Source: an uncultured bacterium (GTDB lineage: Bacteria > Bdellovibrionota_C > UBA2361 > SZUA-149 > CALKYB01). From it: a DNA stretch of 10,884 nucleotides. Shown piece after piece: positions 1 through 5,745 of the stretch. The first letter of the stretch is position 1. Every line of letters starts with the position of its first letter. The position numbers and the translations under genes were made by a program. Below the pieces are notes generated by a model. That model ran no database searches. It saw only the letters and a list, made by a program, of their open reading frames with translations, and had not been told where the DNA came from. The stretch spans positions 1-10,884 of the forward strand of contig CALIEE010000139.1 of NCBI GenBank assembly GCA_938022485.1. The letters are read 5' to 3'.

Positions 1-2
1 TC

Positions 3-968
3 GCAGAAATCGGAAACCCTCTTTCAATTAGAGTAGTCGGTGATCGTGTGCCATCGATAGAGGTCTATTTCTTAGAAGCACAAAAGCTGGAAAAAGCTAT
101 TTTAAAAAAGACTTTCTCGAGAGGAGAAGGGTTCGAGCAACTATTTTTCTGGAAAAAGAAAAAGCTTATTGAGGTCGAACTTGATTCCGAGACTATCGAT
201 ATGGCCTATGCTTATTTATCTTATACCCTGGGTGTTCTAATCTTGATGCATCTCTTTCTTGACGACTGCAGAGAAACTAAGCGTATTCTTGCCAAATATG
301 ATCTGAAAGGTCTTTATGCGAATTCAAAACTTTGGAGGAAAATCAAACTTTTAGGGCCTTTAGTTAGTTCCAGCGAACTTAAACCATCTTCGCGGATTAA
401 CATACAGATTGAAAACTATTGTAAGAAAATGATTCCCCTTGTCAGTAAAGATATCTCTTCTTTTCTTATATTTATTGGAGGATTTGATGGAGTACCCCCT
501 GGTCTCACGGAGGAATTGTCTATCCCAACAGAGCTGAAAGATGCTCTTAAGGAGGCACTGGATCCTGAGGGAGGTGATGATGACGAAGATGTCGAAAAAC
601 TGGATAAGAAAAAAGCCAAAAAGCTCGCTAACTCTGACAAGAGGCTAGCTGGTCTTTTGAATCTTGAGGGTTTTGAGCACGTTTGCTTGGTCAAAAATTG
701 CTTCGGTGATTTTGGCAAAGAATTTTACGTTGCAAAGGTCCGCACCAAATCCAGAAAAGTTGTGCTCGTTGTTGAACCCAAAGACTACGGCAAAGCTTGC
801 TATGTCCTGAAGTATTCATATCAGGATTGGGAACAGAAGCTGGCACAAAGTAGGTCCAATGTTAGGGAGAGCGCAGGTTTTTATACCCGAATCGTGCATG
901 ACCCTGTAGATGCTCCTCCAGAAGAGCAGCAATTTTACACTAAGCTGAAGGCTGTGCTTGAAACTTAG
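3..968 (+). CDS. Hypothetical protein, 5'-truncated by window edge
   Basis: I do not recognise this family. The reading frame is open to the left edge and the codons before the first GTG (position 48) read as normal protein (AEIGNPLSIRVVGDR), so the gene probably starts outside the window and GTG 48 is not its start. About 321 residues are visible. The first half is mixed hydrophobic and basic, with one hydrophobic stretch (AYLSYTLGVLILMHLF, near residue 69) too polar around it to call a membrane segment confidently. A low-complexity charged linker (GGDDDEDVEKLDKKKAKK) follows at about residues 190-207, separating a C-terminal part with alternating hydrophobic strands (KVVLVVEPKDYG). No signal peptide can be judged because the N terminus is missing. 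A hairpin 12 nt after the stop and a promoter-like element before aroE suggest it is the last gene of its transcript. Coding confidence is good; function is unknown. Confidence 0.75.
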   Translation, partial: AEIGNPLSIRVVGDRVPSIEVYFLEAQKLEKAILKKTFSRGEGFEQLFFWKKKKLIEVELDSETIDMAYAYLSYTLGVLILMHLFLDDCRETKRILAKYDLKGLYANSKLWRKIKLLGPLVSSSELKPSSRINIQIENYCKKMIPLVSKDISSFLIFIGGFDGVPPGLTEELSIPTELKDALKEALDPEGGDDDEDVEKLDKKKAKKLANSDKRLAGLLNLEGFEHVCLVKNCFGDFGKEFYVAKVRTKSRKVVLVVEPKDYGKACYVLKYSYQDWEQKLAQSRSNVRESAGFYTRIVHDPVDAPPEEQQFYTKLKAVLET

Positions 969-979
969 TGTAATTACCC

Positions 980-1022
980 AGAAAGGAGGTTTTTCAACGA
1001 AATACTGATTGACCTCCTTTCT
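980..1022 (+). terminator. Hairpin after the first gene, possible terminator
   Basis: Perfect 11-bp arms (AGAAAGGAGGT at 980-990, ACCTCCTTTCT at 1012-1022) enclose a loop of about 21 nt, 12 nt after the stop codon at 966-968. What follows is T-rich but not a clean T-run (ACTATTATTATG), so it may terminate inefficiently, need Rho, or act as a 3'-end stabiliser. The 5' arm is a full Shine-Dalgarno sequence and the 3' arm resembles the 3' end of 16S rRNA. Confidence 0.5.
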
Positions 1023-1057
1023 ACTATTATTATGTTGTGTTTCTTCGTTTGCTAAAG

Positions 1058-1086
1058 TCGACAATTTGGCTTTAAAGACCTATGCT
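1058..1086 (+). promoter_or_regulatory. Candidate sigma70-type promoter for aroE
   Basis: TCGACA (1058-1063, five of six matches to TTGACA) is separated by exactly 17 bp from TATGCT (1081-1086, four of six matches to TATAAT). It lies downstream of the hairpin that closes the previous gene and upstream of aroE. A start near 1093 would give a leader of about 170 nt. This is recognised by eye against the consensus only. Confidence 0.4.
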
Positions 1087-1092
1087 TTTCTT

Positions 1093-1260
1093 GCGAAGCT
1101 TCACTACATATCCTAGGGGAGGTTACGCTGAGTAAATGCTTAACGCATTTGTTTTACTATTCTACGTCAGGCTATTTCTTGCTCCGCAATAGCCATACGT
1201 TGTCTAATGGCTTTGTAAGAGGGTGGAATTTAAACTCAATTTTTGTTGGGGACTTTTCTC
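1093..1260 (+). promoter_or_regulatory. Structured 5' leader of aroE with a possible leader peptide
   Basis: The stretch between the candidate promoter and aroE holds two inverted repeats: AAATGC/GCATTT (1134-1150, 5-nt loop) and GGCTATT/AATAGCC (1170-1194, 11-nt loop). A short frame, ATG 1136 to TAG 1192, encodes MLNAFVLLFYVRLFLAPQ. Its start codon lies in the first hairpin and its stop in the 3' arm of the second. A strong GGGGAGG (1116-1122) lies 13 nt before this ATG, which is long for an SD. Four of the 18 residues are aromatic. No T-run terminator follows the second hairpin, so attenuation is only a hypothesis. Confidence 0.2.
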
Positions 1261-2097
1261 TTGGGACAGGAAAAACCGATTCAAATTTGTAAGCTAGTTG
1301 CTGAAAAGCCAACCGAGTTAAGTCGATCCATGCACAATGCGGCTTTCGAAGCTCATGGCCTCGCTTTCAAATACGAAGTTCTGGACACTTCAGATACTTC
1401 ACTGGCAATTGAAGAGATGAGACGTCAGAATCTGAGAGGCTATAGTCTTACCATTCCTCACAAGGAGGCAGCTCTTAAGCTAATAGATCAAGTTGACCCT
1501 ACGGCTAAAGATATTGGTGCAGTTAATACAGTTGTGAACGACAACGGAGTTTTGACTGGGTATAATACTGATGTCTACGGCGTGGAAGAAGCGATTAAAG
1601 AAGTCCGGTCGTTGTCCGAGTTCAAAAAAGCTCTTGTCTTGGGAGCAGGGGGAGCAGCAAGGGCAGCAGTGAAAGTTCTTACCCAGTCAGCAAACTGCGA
1701 AGTTTATATTACCAATAGAACTAAAGAGAGAGCTGAGGCTTTGGCCAGTGATTTCAATTGTAATGCACTGACCATGGATCAGGCTTTAGAAATGGAACGG
1801 CCCTTTGATCTATTGATTAATTCAACTCCTATCGGTTCGCATCTTGCCTCTGATTCTAGCTCCAACATGGCTTCAGTAGTTGGTCGTTTATCTGAGGAAG
1901 CTGTTGTTTTTGATATGGTAACAAAGGAGAAAACAGCTCTTCTTGAGCTGGCTGCAGACCACGGTTTAAAAACAGTTTCTGGGCCTCGTATGCTTCTTCA
2001 TCAGGCGGTAAAACAGTTTGAGCTGTTCACTAACAGCAGTCCGGCGCCACTTAAAGAGATGGAAAAAGCTCTCTACGGAAAACTCGAGAAGTCTTAG
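1261..2097 (+). CDS. aroE: Shikimate dehydrogenase (NADP+)
   Basis: Reduces 3-dehydroshikimate to shikimate with NADPH in the cytoplasmic chorismate pathway. Numbering from TTG 1261 (278 aa, normal for AroE): the substrate domain has the catalytic Lys in LTIPHKE (K68) and the catalytic Asp in YNTD (D104). The Rossmann domain has GAGGAARA (128-135) and the NADP-selecting NRTKER (152-157). The C terminus has GPRMLLHQAVKQFELF, the usual end motif. There is no in-frame ATG near the front. TTG 1261 was chosen because GGGGA (1248-1252) lies 8 nt before it; TTG 1243 (284 aa) is the longer alternative but its nearest SD-like GAGGGTGG is 16 nt away. Oddity: the N-terminal shikimate-binding motif, normally close to HSxSPxxHN, reads LSRSMHN and appears two residues short. 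No other aro gene is adjacent. The family call is secure; the start is less so. Confidence 0.92.
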   Translation: MGQEKPIQICKLVAEKPTELSRSMHNAAFEAHGLAFKYEVLDTSDTSLAIEEMRRQNLRGYSLTIPHKEAALKLIDQVDPTAKDIGAVNTVVNDNGVLTGYNTDVYGVEEAIKEVRSLSEFKKALVLGAGGAARAAVKVLTQSANCEVYITNRTKERAEALASDFNCNALTMDQALEMERPFDLLINSTPIGSHLASDSSSNMASVVGRLSEEAVVFDMVTKEKTALLELAADHGLKTVSGPRMLLHQAVKQFELFTNSSPAPLKEMEKALYGKLEKS

Positions 2098-2125
2098 CCT
2101 TGGGTCCTCATAGCTGCTCCGCTCA

Positions 2126-2146
2126 AATTGCAAAAGTTTTGCATTT
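2126..2146 (+). promoter_or_regulatory. Palindromic operator overlapping the fur-family promoter
   Basis: TGCAAAA-G-TTTTGCA (2129-2143) is a perfect 7-1-7 dyad. Apart from one mismatched pair it extends to 21 bp (2126-2146). The 7-1-7 geometry is typical of operators bound by Fur-family dimers. It lies 40 nt before the start of a Fur-family gene, so autoregulation is likely. TTGCAA (2128-2133) could serve as a -35 with TAATTT (2151-2156) as a weak -10 at 17 bp, which would place the dyad over the promoter. The sequence also reads TTGCAA-N5-TTGCAT, resembling the operator reported for the nickel-responsive Fur-family member Nur of Streptomyces. Confidence 0.5.
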
Positions 2147-2183
2147 AGATTAATTTGGCTCTTCCGACCAAGGAGGAGACTTT

Positions 2184-2651
2184 ATGGCTAAGAACTGCGA
2201 TCTCAACGTCAATGATTACATAGACAGTAGTATGCGCAGATTGCGCTCTGCGGGAGTTCGTCTAACTAAAGCTCGCATGGCCTTCTTGCAGGAACTTGCC
2301 GAAATTAAAACACCAATGACTGCGAGGGAGCTGTTTGACTTGGTTTCTCGTAGTAAGAGAGTAGGGAGCGTTGACCAAGTTACGGTTTATCGAATTCTGG
2401 AGAAGTTCGAAGAGTTTGGACTCGTTCATAGAGTTTCAGCTTCGGGTGGATATCTTCCCTGTTTTCATCAAAACTGCTCGGACTCAAGCCCTCATATACT
2501 TATTCATTGCTCGACTTGTGATGATACTTCGGAACTAGATGTGCCTCAAGATACAGTGGCCCCTATGCTTTGGTACTTGAAAGGTTCTCATGGTTTTACA
2601 ATTAGTTCGGAGCCCCTTCAGCTAAGTGGCATTTGTGCTGCTTGTAGCTGA
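2184..2651 (+). CDS. Fur/Zur-family metal-dependent transcriptional regulator
   Basis: A DNA-binding repressor of the ferric-uptake-regulator superfamily, 155 aa (typical length). The N-terminal winged helix includes the recognition-helix motif SVDQVTVYRILEKFEEFGLV (62-81). The C-terminal dimerisation and metal domain has HILIHCSTC (104-112), and a second CxxC (C151/C154) just before the C terminus. C109/C112 plus C151/C154 form the structural Zn(Cys)4 site of the family. C93, H95, H104, H108, E117 and H136 are candidate regulatory ligands. The family spans Fur (Fe), Zur (Zn), Nur (Ni), Mur (Mn) and PerR (peroxide). The Cys-rich C93/H95 region leans toward Zur, but I cannot fix the metal from sequence. 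The start is supported by AGGAGGAG (2171-2178) 5 nt before ATG. It sits 86 bp after aroE behind its own palindromic promoter region, so it is probably a separate unit. No metal transporter is adjacent. Confidence 0.9.
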   Translation: MAKNCDLNVNDYIDSSMRRLRSAGVRLTKARMAFLQELAEIKTPMTARELFDLVSRSKRVGSVDQVTVYRILEKFEEFGLVHRVSASGGYLPCFHQNCSDSSPHILIHCSTCDDTSELDVPQDTVAPMLWYLKGSHGFTISSEPLQLSGICAACS

Positions 2652-2666
2652 GACCTTAGCTACAAG
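2641..2666. terminator. Hairpin across the fur-family stop codon, convergent junction
   Basis: CTTGTAGCT (2641-2649) and AGCTACAAG (2658-2666) are perfect 9-bp arms. Inside them a G-T and an A-T pair leave a GACC tetraloop, giving 11 pairs in all. The hairpin starts within the last codons and covers the TGA (2649-2651). There is no T-run on either strand, so it is not a canonical intrinsic terminator. Between two convergent genes it may act as a shared 3' end or a Rho-linked stop. Confidence 0.4.
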
Positions 2667-2712
2667 ATAAGATTAGGTTAGTTTAAGAATGGCTTTGAGT
2701 TGATCTTGGGCC

Positions 2713-3282
2713 TTAGGTAGAGAACAGGCTATTTTCTAGAGTTTCCACGATTATGTGAACAGCGGTTATGTGGGCTTCCTGGATTCTTGAAGTTTGCTCA
2801 GAATCAACTATTAAGCTTGTTCGAGCTAGGCTTTTAGCGGCTCCACCTTTCTTTCCAAGCAGTGCGATAGTGTGAGCCCCCAGTTTATTGGCTGCTGCCA
2901 AGGCTCTAAGAATATTTTCTGAATTTCCGCTGGTTGAGAAAACCATCAAAATATCTTTCTCAGACATTAGAGTCGCCACTTGCCTTTCAAAAACTTCCTC
3001 GAAACAGTAGTCATTACCCCAGCAGGTTATAGTGCCTGGATCGCAAAGATGATGGGCTTTAATGCCGGGTCTTTCCATCTTGTAACGAGCAACGCATTCT
3101 TCGACAAAATGCATAGCATCACAGGCGCTGCCACCGTTACCGCAGGCGTAAACGGCTCCACCGCTTTTGACCGCTGACTCTATGATAGTGACAATTTGGT
3201 CTAGTTTGTCGGCCTGATCTAAGAAGGCCTTTTTAGAGCTTAGAGCTTCTTCAAGCTGGGAAGTGATTGACTCGGTGTGCAT
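2713..3282 (-). CDS. gmhA: Phosphoheptose isomerase (sedoheptulose 7-phosphate isomerase)
   Basis: Converts sedoheptulose 7-phosphate to D-glycero-D-manno-heptose 7-phosphate, the first step toward ADP-heptose for the LPS inner core; cytoplasmic. 189 aa, close to the roughly 192 aa of E. coli GmhA. A single SIS domain carries CGNGGSACDAMHFVEE (47-62), the phosphate loop STSGNSENI (116-124), and RIQEAHITAVH (166-176). The zinc and active-site ligands of GmhA map to H58, E62, Q168 and H176, all present, which favours GmhA over its paralogue DiaA. The start has AAGGA a few nt upstream, with part of that SD inside a small hairpin. It lies 54 nt downstream of the MerR-like gene on the same strand and is probably co-transcribed with it; it converges with the fur-family gene. 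No hldE, gmhB or hldD is in the window. Confidence 0.9.
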   Translation of the reverse strand: MHTESITSQLEEALSSKKAFLDQADKLDQIVTIIESAVKSGGAVYACGNGGSACDAMHFVEECVARYKMERPGIKAHHLCDPGTITCWGNDYCFEEVFERQVATLMSEKDILMVFSTSGNSENILRALAAANKLGAHTIALLGKKGGAAKSLARTSLIVDSEQTSRIQEAHITAVHIIVETLENSLFST

Positions 3283-3289
3283 GGTAGTC

Positions 3290-3305
3290 CTTAGCTCAGG
3301 CTAAG
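3290..3305 (-). promoter_or_regulatory. Small hairpin overlapping the gmhA Shine-Dalgarno
   Basis: On the - strand CTTAGC-CTGA-GCTAAG forms a 6-bp, 4-nt-loop hairpin ending 7 nt before the gmhA ATG. The SD (AAGGA) shares its AAG with the 3' arm, so folding would partly mask it. Just upstream in the same intergenic gap is a 5-bp hairpin (ACATC/GATGT, 3320-3333) followed by TTTT on the - strand, too short to call a terminator. Confidence 0.3.
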
Positions 3306-3336
3306 TTCTTAAGGGTAAAACATCGGCAGATGTAAG

Positions 3337-3846
3337 CTAGGCAACCATTCGTTGTTTTTCGATCGCTGTATCGATTTCTTCAATTAGAGTTCCAATTGAA
3401 TAGGCCCAGACATATTGCCCAGCTTTTCCGCCGGTAAGAACTTCAGCAATATCAGTCTTTTCGGTAACTCGATGCTTCAGGAACAGTCCCTTACCATCAG
3501 TTAACATGATCATATCTTTTGGATTAGAGTGAAGTCTTGGAAGCCTTTTCCTCAGGTAAGCAATACCTCTACGAAATCTATTTACGGGAAGGCCCTCTTT
3601 CTTCATGCGAAAAAGCCAAGACAAAAGAACGACGTCGGCATAGCTATACTTTTGGCGACCACGGTGAGTAGTTCTGCCCGTGGCTGCAACTAAGTCTGTT
3701 CTCGCATAGTAGTTGAGCAGGGCGAGGCCAATTTTTTCGGTGTTACCGGTGAGGGAACGAAGTAATTGCTGGACTTCCTTGGCAGAAAATTCTCTTTCTA
3801 GCACATGGACATTGTCTATATTTTTCTTGGACATACTTGTAACCAT
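3337..3846 (-). CDS. MerR-like winged-helix DNA-binding protein
   Basis: A probable transcription factor of the MerR superfamily, about 169 aa from ATG 3846. The recognisable core is a MerR-type winged helix: LLNYYARTDLVAATGR (about 43-58), then a short basic wing (HRGRQKYSYADVVLL, about 61-75), then KEGLPVNRFRRGIAYL (about 83-98) as the second helix pair. The N-terminal 35 residues and the C-terminal 65 residues match no effector domain I know; the long coiled-coil dimerisation helix of classical MerR proteins is not obvious and there is no Cys metal site. The start is uncertain: GTG 3855, ATG 3846 and ATG 3834 (giving MSKKNIDN) are in frame and none has a strong SD. ATG 3846 was taken because a weak GCGGTG precedes it. 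It is upstream of gmhA on the same strand (54-nt gap) and divergent from the lipoprotein gene. Its target is unknown; the dyads between the divergent genes are candidates. Confidence 0.75.
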   Translation of the reverse strand: MVTSMSKKNIDNVHVLEREFSAKEVQQLLRSLTGNTEKIGLALLNYYARTDLVAATGRTTHRGRQKYSYADVVLLSWLFRMKKEGLPVNRFRRGIAYLRKRLPRLHSNPKDMIMLTDGKGLFLKHRVTEKTDIAEVLTGGKAGQYVWAYSIGTLIEEIDTAIEKQRMVA

Positions 3847-4224
3847 CAAAAGCACCGCAAAACTGAATATTTCAAGTTCAGCATACTATCGTTTTAACAC
3901 AAAGGTTAGGGCTGCTGAGCAAAACAAGGCCACCACCAAACAAGAGAAGATACCACTTGAGAACAGAACATTGGGGGACATAACCCTTCCTTGTATGAAC
4001 AAAGTAAGCATTTGAGCGCCTCAACAACAAACACTTGAACCCTTACTATTAAATGTTGTTAAACAACGAACCCTTCAAGACTGTTAGTTTAAATAACTAA
4101 AACCTTGTGGTCAAGACAGAAAAGCAGCCGAAATTTATTAGGTTTTTTCATTTTCCCTCTTTCCCGTACTGCCACACGGGGTATATTCGTCGCTCGAGCG
4201 GATGGTCTAAGAGTTAAAAAAACA
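3847..4224. other. Divergent intergenic region with several dyads
   Basis: About 380 bp with no convincing gene, AT-rich toward the right. An open frame on + from TTG 4105 runs into the lipoprotein gene, but its first 40 codons look non-coding. The region holds the perfect dyads TTGAG-CGC-CTCAA (4012-4024), GTTGTT-A-AACAAC (4055-4067) and TTAGTT-TAAAT-AACTAA (4084-4100), plus a perfect 10-bp palindrome CGCTCGAGCG (4191-4200). The short motif ACCCTT recurs at about 3983, 4039 and 4070. Promoters for both divergent genes must lie here. I could not find a convincing - strand promoter for the MerR-like gene. Confidence 0.5.
4163..4187 (+). promoter_or_regulatory. Candidate promoter with dyad for the lipoprotein gene
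   Basis: TATATT (4182-4187, five of six matches to TATAAT) lies 37 nt before the chosen ATG. It is preceded immediately by an inverted repeat CCCGT-N8-ACGGG (4163-4180). The -35 is poor at any usual spacing, as in activator-dependent promoters. A dyad between -35 and -10 is the placement used by MerR-type activators, and a MerR-like gene is divergent next door. The regulatory link is inference. Confidence 0.3.
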
Positions 4225-4887
4225 ATGAAATCCAGATTACTCCTATTAGTGTTGATAGTTTTTCAAGCCTCTTGTTCCGGGGCTGTCTCAGATGAAAAAC
4301 TTGAATTTGCAGAACTAAACCAGCCTAGCCCTGAAAAAACTCAATTAGAAACTGAAAACGTAACAGTTCAGCGCGCCCTAAAAAGGATTAGCTCATTTGA
4401 AAAAATGGACTTTCAGGGATTGTTTCTTACCGGTTCCCTAGACAGGGCCGGAAAAGACTTATCTCAAAATATTTTTTTCAAAGCTTACTCCCGCAATTTA
4501 CTACCAGAAGTAGAGTCTAAGAAAATATTAGTGGCTGAGAATGTAGAGTTCAATGTTGTGGCTCTGCTCATTGAACTCGGCGCAGAGGTGACAATGATTG
4601 TTTCGAAGTTTGAAAGTGACAACGACATTCATTCTTACTTTACTAAGACCGGCTACAGCTCAGTAAATTCTGTAACTGAAGAAGAACTGCTAGGTTTTAG
4701 GAGGCACTTTGATCAAGTTTTAGTAAAGAGTGCTCCAGAGGAGATAGGGGCAACATTCCTTAATTATTACAGTTATCTTGGAGAAGAGTTTGCGATAGTG
4801 ATTGAGGAAATTGGAAATTCAACCTCTCTGAAGCTGTTGCAGTCCAGCCCTTCTGGCTTGTCGAGCTTAGCTCTGGCTGTTAGGTAA
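4225..4887 (+). CDS. Probable lipoprotein of unknown function
   Basis: 220 aa from ATG 4225. The N terminus is a clear export signal: MKSR, then the hydrophobic run LLLLVLIVF, then QASC with Cys at 17. This looks like a lipoprotein signal, though Q at -3 departs from the usual [LVI][ASTVI][GAS]C, so anchoring as a lipoprotein is likely but not certain. The mature part begins with an acidic, flexible segment, followed by alternating helical and hydrophobic stretches. I recognise no domain. The frame can be extended back to TTG 4105, but ATG 4225 places the signal sequence at the N terminus and is preferred. The SD is weak (AAGAG about 11 nt upstream). A bulged hairpin follows the stop. It is divergent from the MerR-like regulator and upstream of the TauE-type transporter on the same strand; whether it belongs with either is unknown. 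Confidence 0.7.
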   Translation: MKSRLLLLVLIVFQASCSGAVSDEKLEFAELNQPSPEKTQLETENVTVQRALKRISSFEKMDFQGLFLTGSLDRAGKDLSQNIFFKAYSRNLLPEVESKKILVAENVEFNVVALLIELGAEVTMIVSKFESDNDIHSYFTKTGYSSVNSVTEEELLGFRRHFDQVLVKSAPEEIGATFLNYYSYLGEEFAIVIEEIGNSTSLKLLQSSPSGLSSLALAVR

Positions 4888-4904
4888 GAGGTTATTACCT
4901 TCCA

Positions 4905-4928
4905 AGAACTAGACCAATTCTAGGTTCT
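4905..4928 (+). terminator. Bulged hairpin downstream of the lipoprotein gene
   Basis: AGAACTAGA (4905-4913) pairs with TCTAGGTTCT (4919-4928) over 9 bp with one bulged G and a 5-nt loop, 17 nt after the stop. No T-run follows, so terminator activity is doubtful; it could separate this gene from the transporter gene. Confidence 0.3.
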
Positions 4929-4995
4929 AAGCTGTGGAGGAAGGGGTGGAGCAGGTTGACCACTCTGTTAGTTTGTGGAGGCTGAATAACAACCG

Positions 4996-5745
4996 ATGTC
5001 GGACCTTTTAATTCACTTTGGATTGTTCGGACTAGGAGCTGCTGCTGGCTTCCTTAATGTTTTGGCTGGCGGTGGGTCTGTGCTGGTTTTCGCTGGCATG
5101 ATCTTTATGGGTGTCAACCCGGTTGTTGCCAATGCAAGCATTCGTGTGGGTCTAGTAGGCCAAGGCTTGTTAGCTTTATCTTCGTTCCGAAAAAATGACA
5201 TTTCCTTCTTTAAGGAAGGTTTAATGCTAGGGCTGGCGGCCATTCCAGGTGCAGTGGCTGGTGCTTTTCTGGCGGTGAATATCGATGAGGAAGTTATCAA
5301 GTCCTGTTTGGTCTTTGTGATGTGCTTTGTTGTTGTGAGCATTCTTCTACCAAGAAAAAATGTCACAGAGGATGATAAAGAACCTGATATTGGAATATCA
5401 CCGTGGACCTATCCTATGTTCTTTTTGGCCGGTTGTTACGGAGGGTTCATACAAGCAGGCGTTGGTTTTTTGATAATGTCGATACTGGCCTATTTTTCAA
5501 AGGCCAGTTTGCTTCGGATCAATGTTCTAAAGGTTGTAACTGTTCTAGTTTACAATATTCCGGTGATTTTAGTTTTCAGTTATTACGGACTGGTTAACTG
5601 GCTTTATGGAATTTTGTTATTTGCGGGTTATGGCTTGGGCGGTTGGTTTGGTGCCAGCTGGTCGATTGGTAAAGACGATAAAGTAATTCGTTGGGCTGTT
5701 GCCGGCGTGATATTCTTGATGGTTGTCAGGTTGATTATTGTCTAA
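4996..5745 (+). CDS. TauE/SafE-family (DUF81) membrane transporter
   Basis: An inner-membrane permease of the TauE/SafE family, whose characterised members export sulfite, sulfoacetate or related anions. 249 aa, the usual size, and hydrophobic throughout with about eight predicted helices. The internal duplication typical of the family is visible: GFLNVLAGGGSVLVFAGM (18-35) in the first half and AGCYGGFIQAGVGFLIMS (145-162) in the second. A hydrophilic charged loop (KNVTEDDKEPDIG, 121-133) separates the halves. The NxxxGGG and GxxQxGxGF-like motifs are those expected for the family. The substrate cannot be inferred: no sulfur, taurine or metal gene is adjacent. The ATG has GTGGAGG about 14 nt upstream, long for an SD; TGTGGAGG occurs twice in the upstream gap (4933-4940 and 4974-4981). 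The family call is confident, the substrate open. Confidence 0.88.
   Translation: MSDLLIHFGLFGLGAAAGFLNVLAGGGSVLVFAGMIFMGVNPVVANASIRVGLVGQGLLALSSFRKNDISFFKEGLMLGLAAIPGAVAGAFLAVNIDEEVIKSCLVFVMCFVVVSILLPRKNVTEDDKEPDIGISPWTYPMFFLAGCYGGFIQAGVGFLIMSILAYFSKASLLRINVLKVVTVLVYNIPVILVFSYYGLVNWLYGILLFAGYGLGGWFGASWSIGKDDKVIRWAVAGVIFLMVVRLIIV

Noticed and set aside
48..50. GTG as the start of the first gene
   Set aside because: The frame is open and protein-like up to the window edge and there is no SD before this GTG, so the gene most likely starts outside the window.
1056..1290. Alternative open frame in the aroE leader from a CTG after GGGGAGG
   Set aside because: It needs a CTG start, overlaps the 5' end of aroE and gives an uninformative peptide; most likely chance.
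3713..4015. Open frame on + opposite the MerR-like gene
   Set aside because: It overlaps a well-supported gene on the other strand and its translation shows no domain; it is a shadow frame.
4105..4224. 40-codon N-terminal extension of the lipoprotein gene
   Set aside because: It would bury the signal sequence, has no SD and reads as non-coding; ATG 4225 gives a normal signal peptide at the N terminus.
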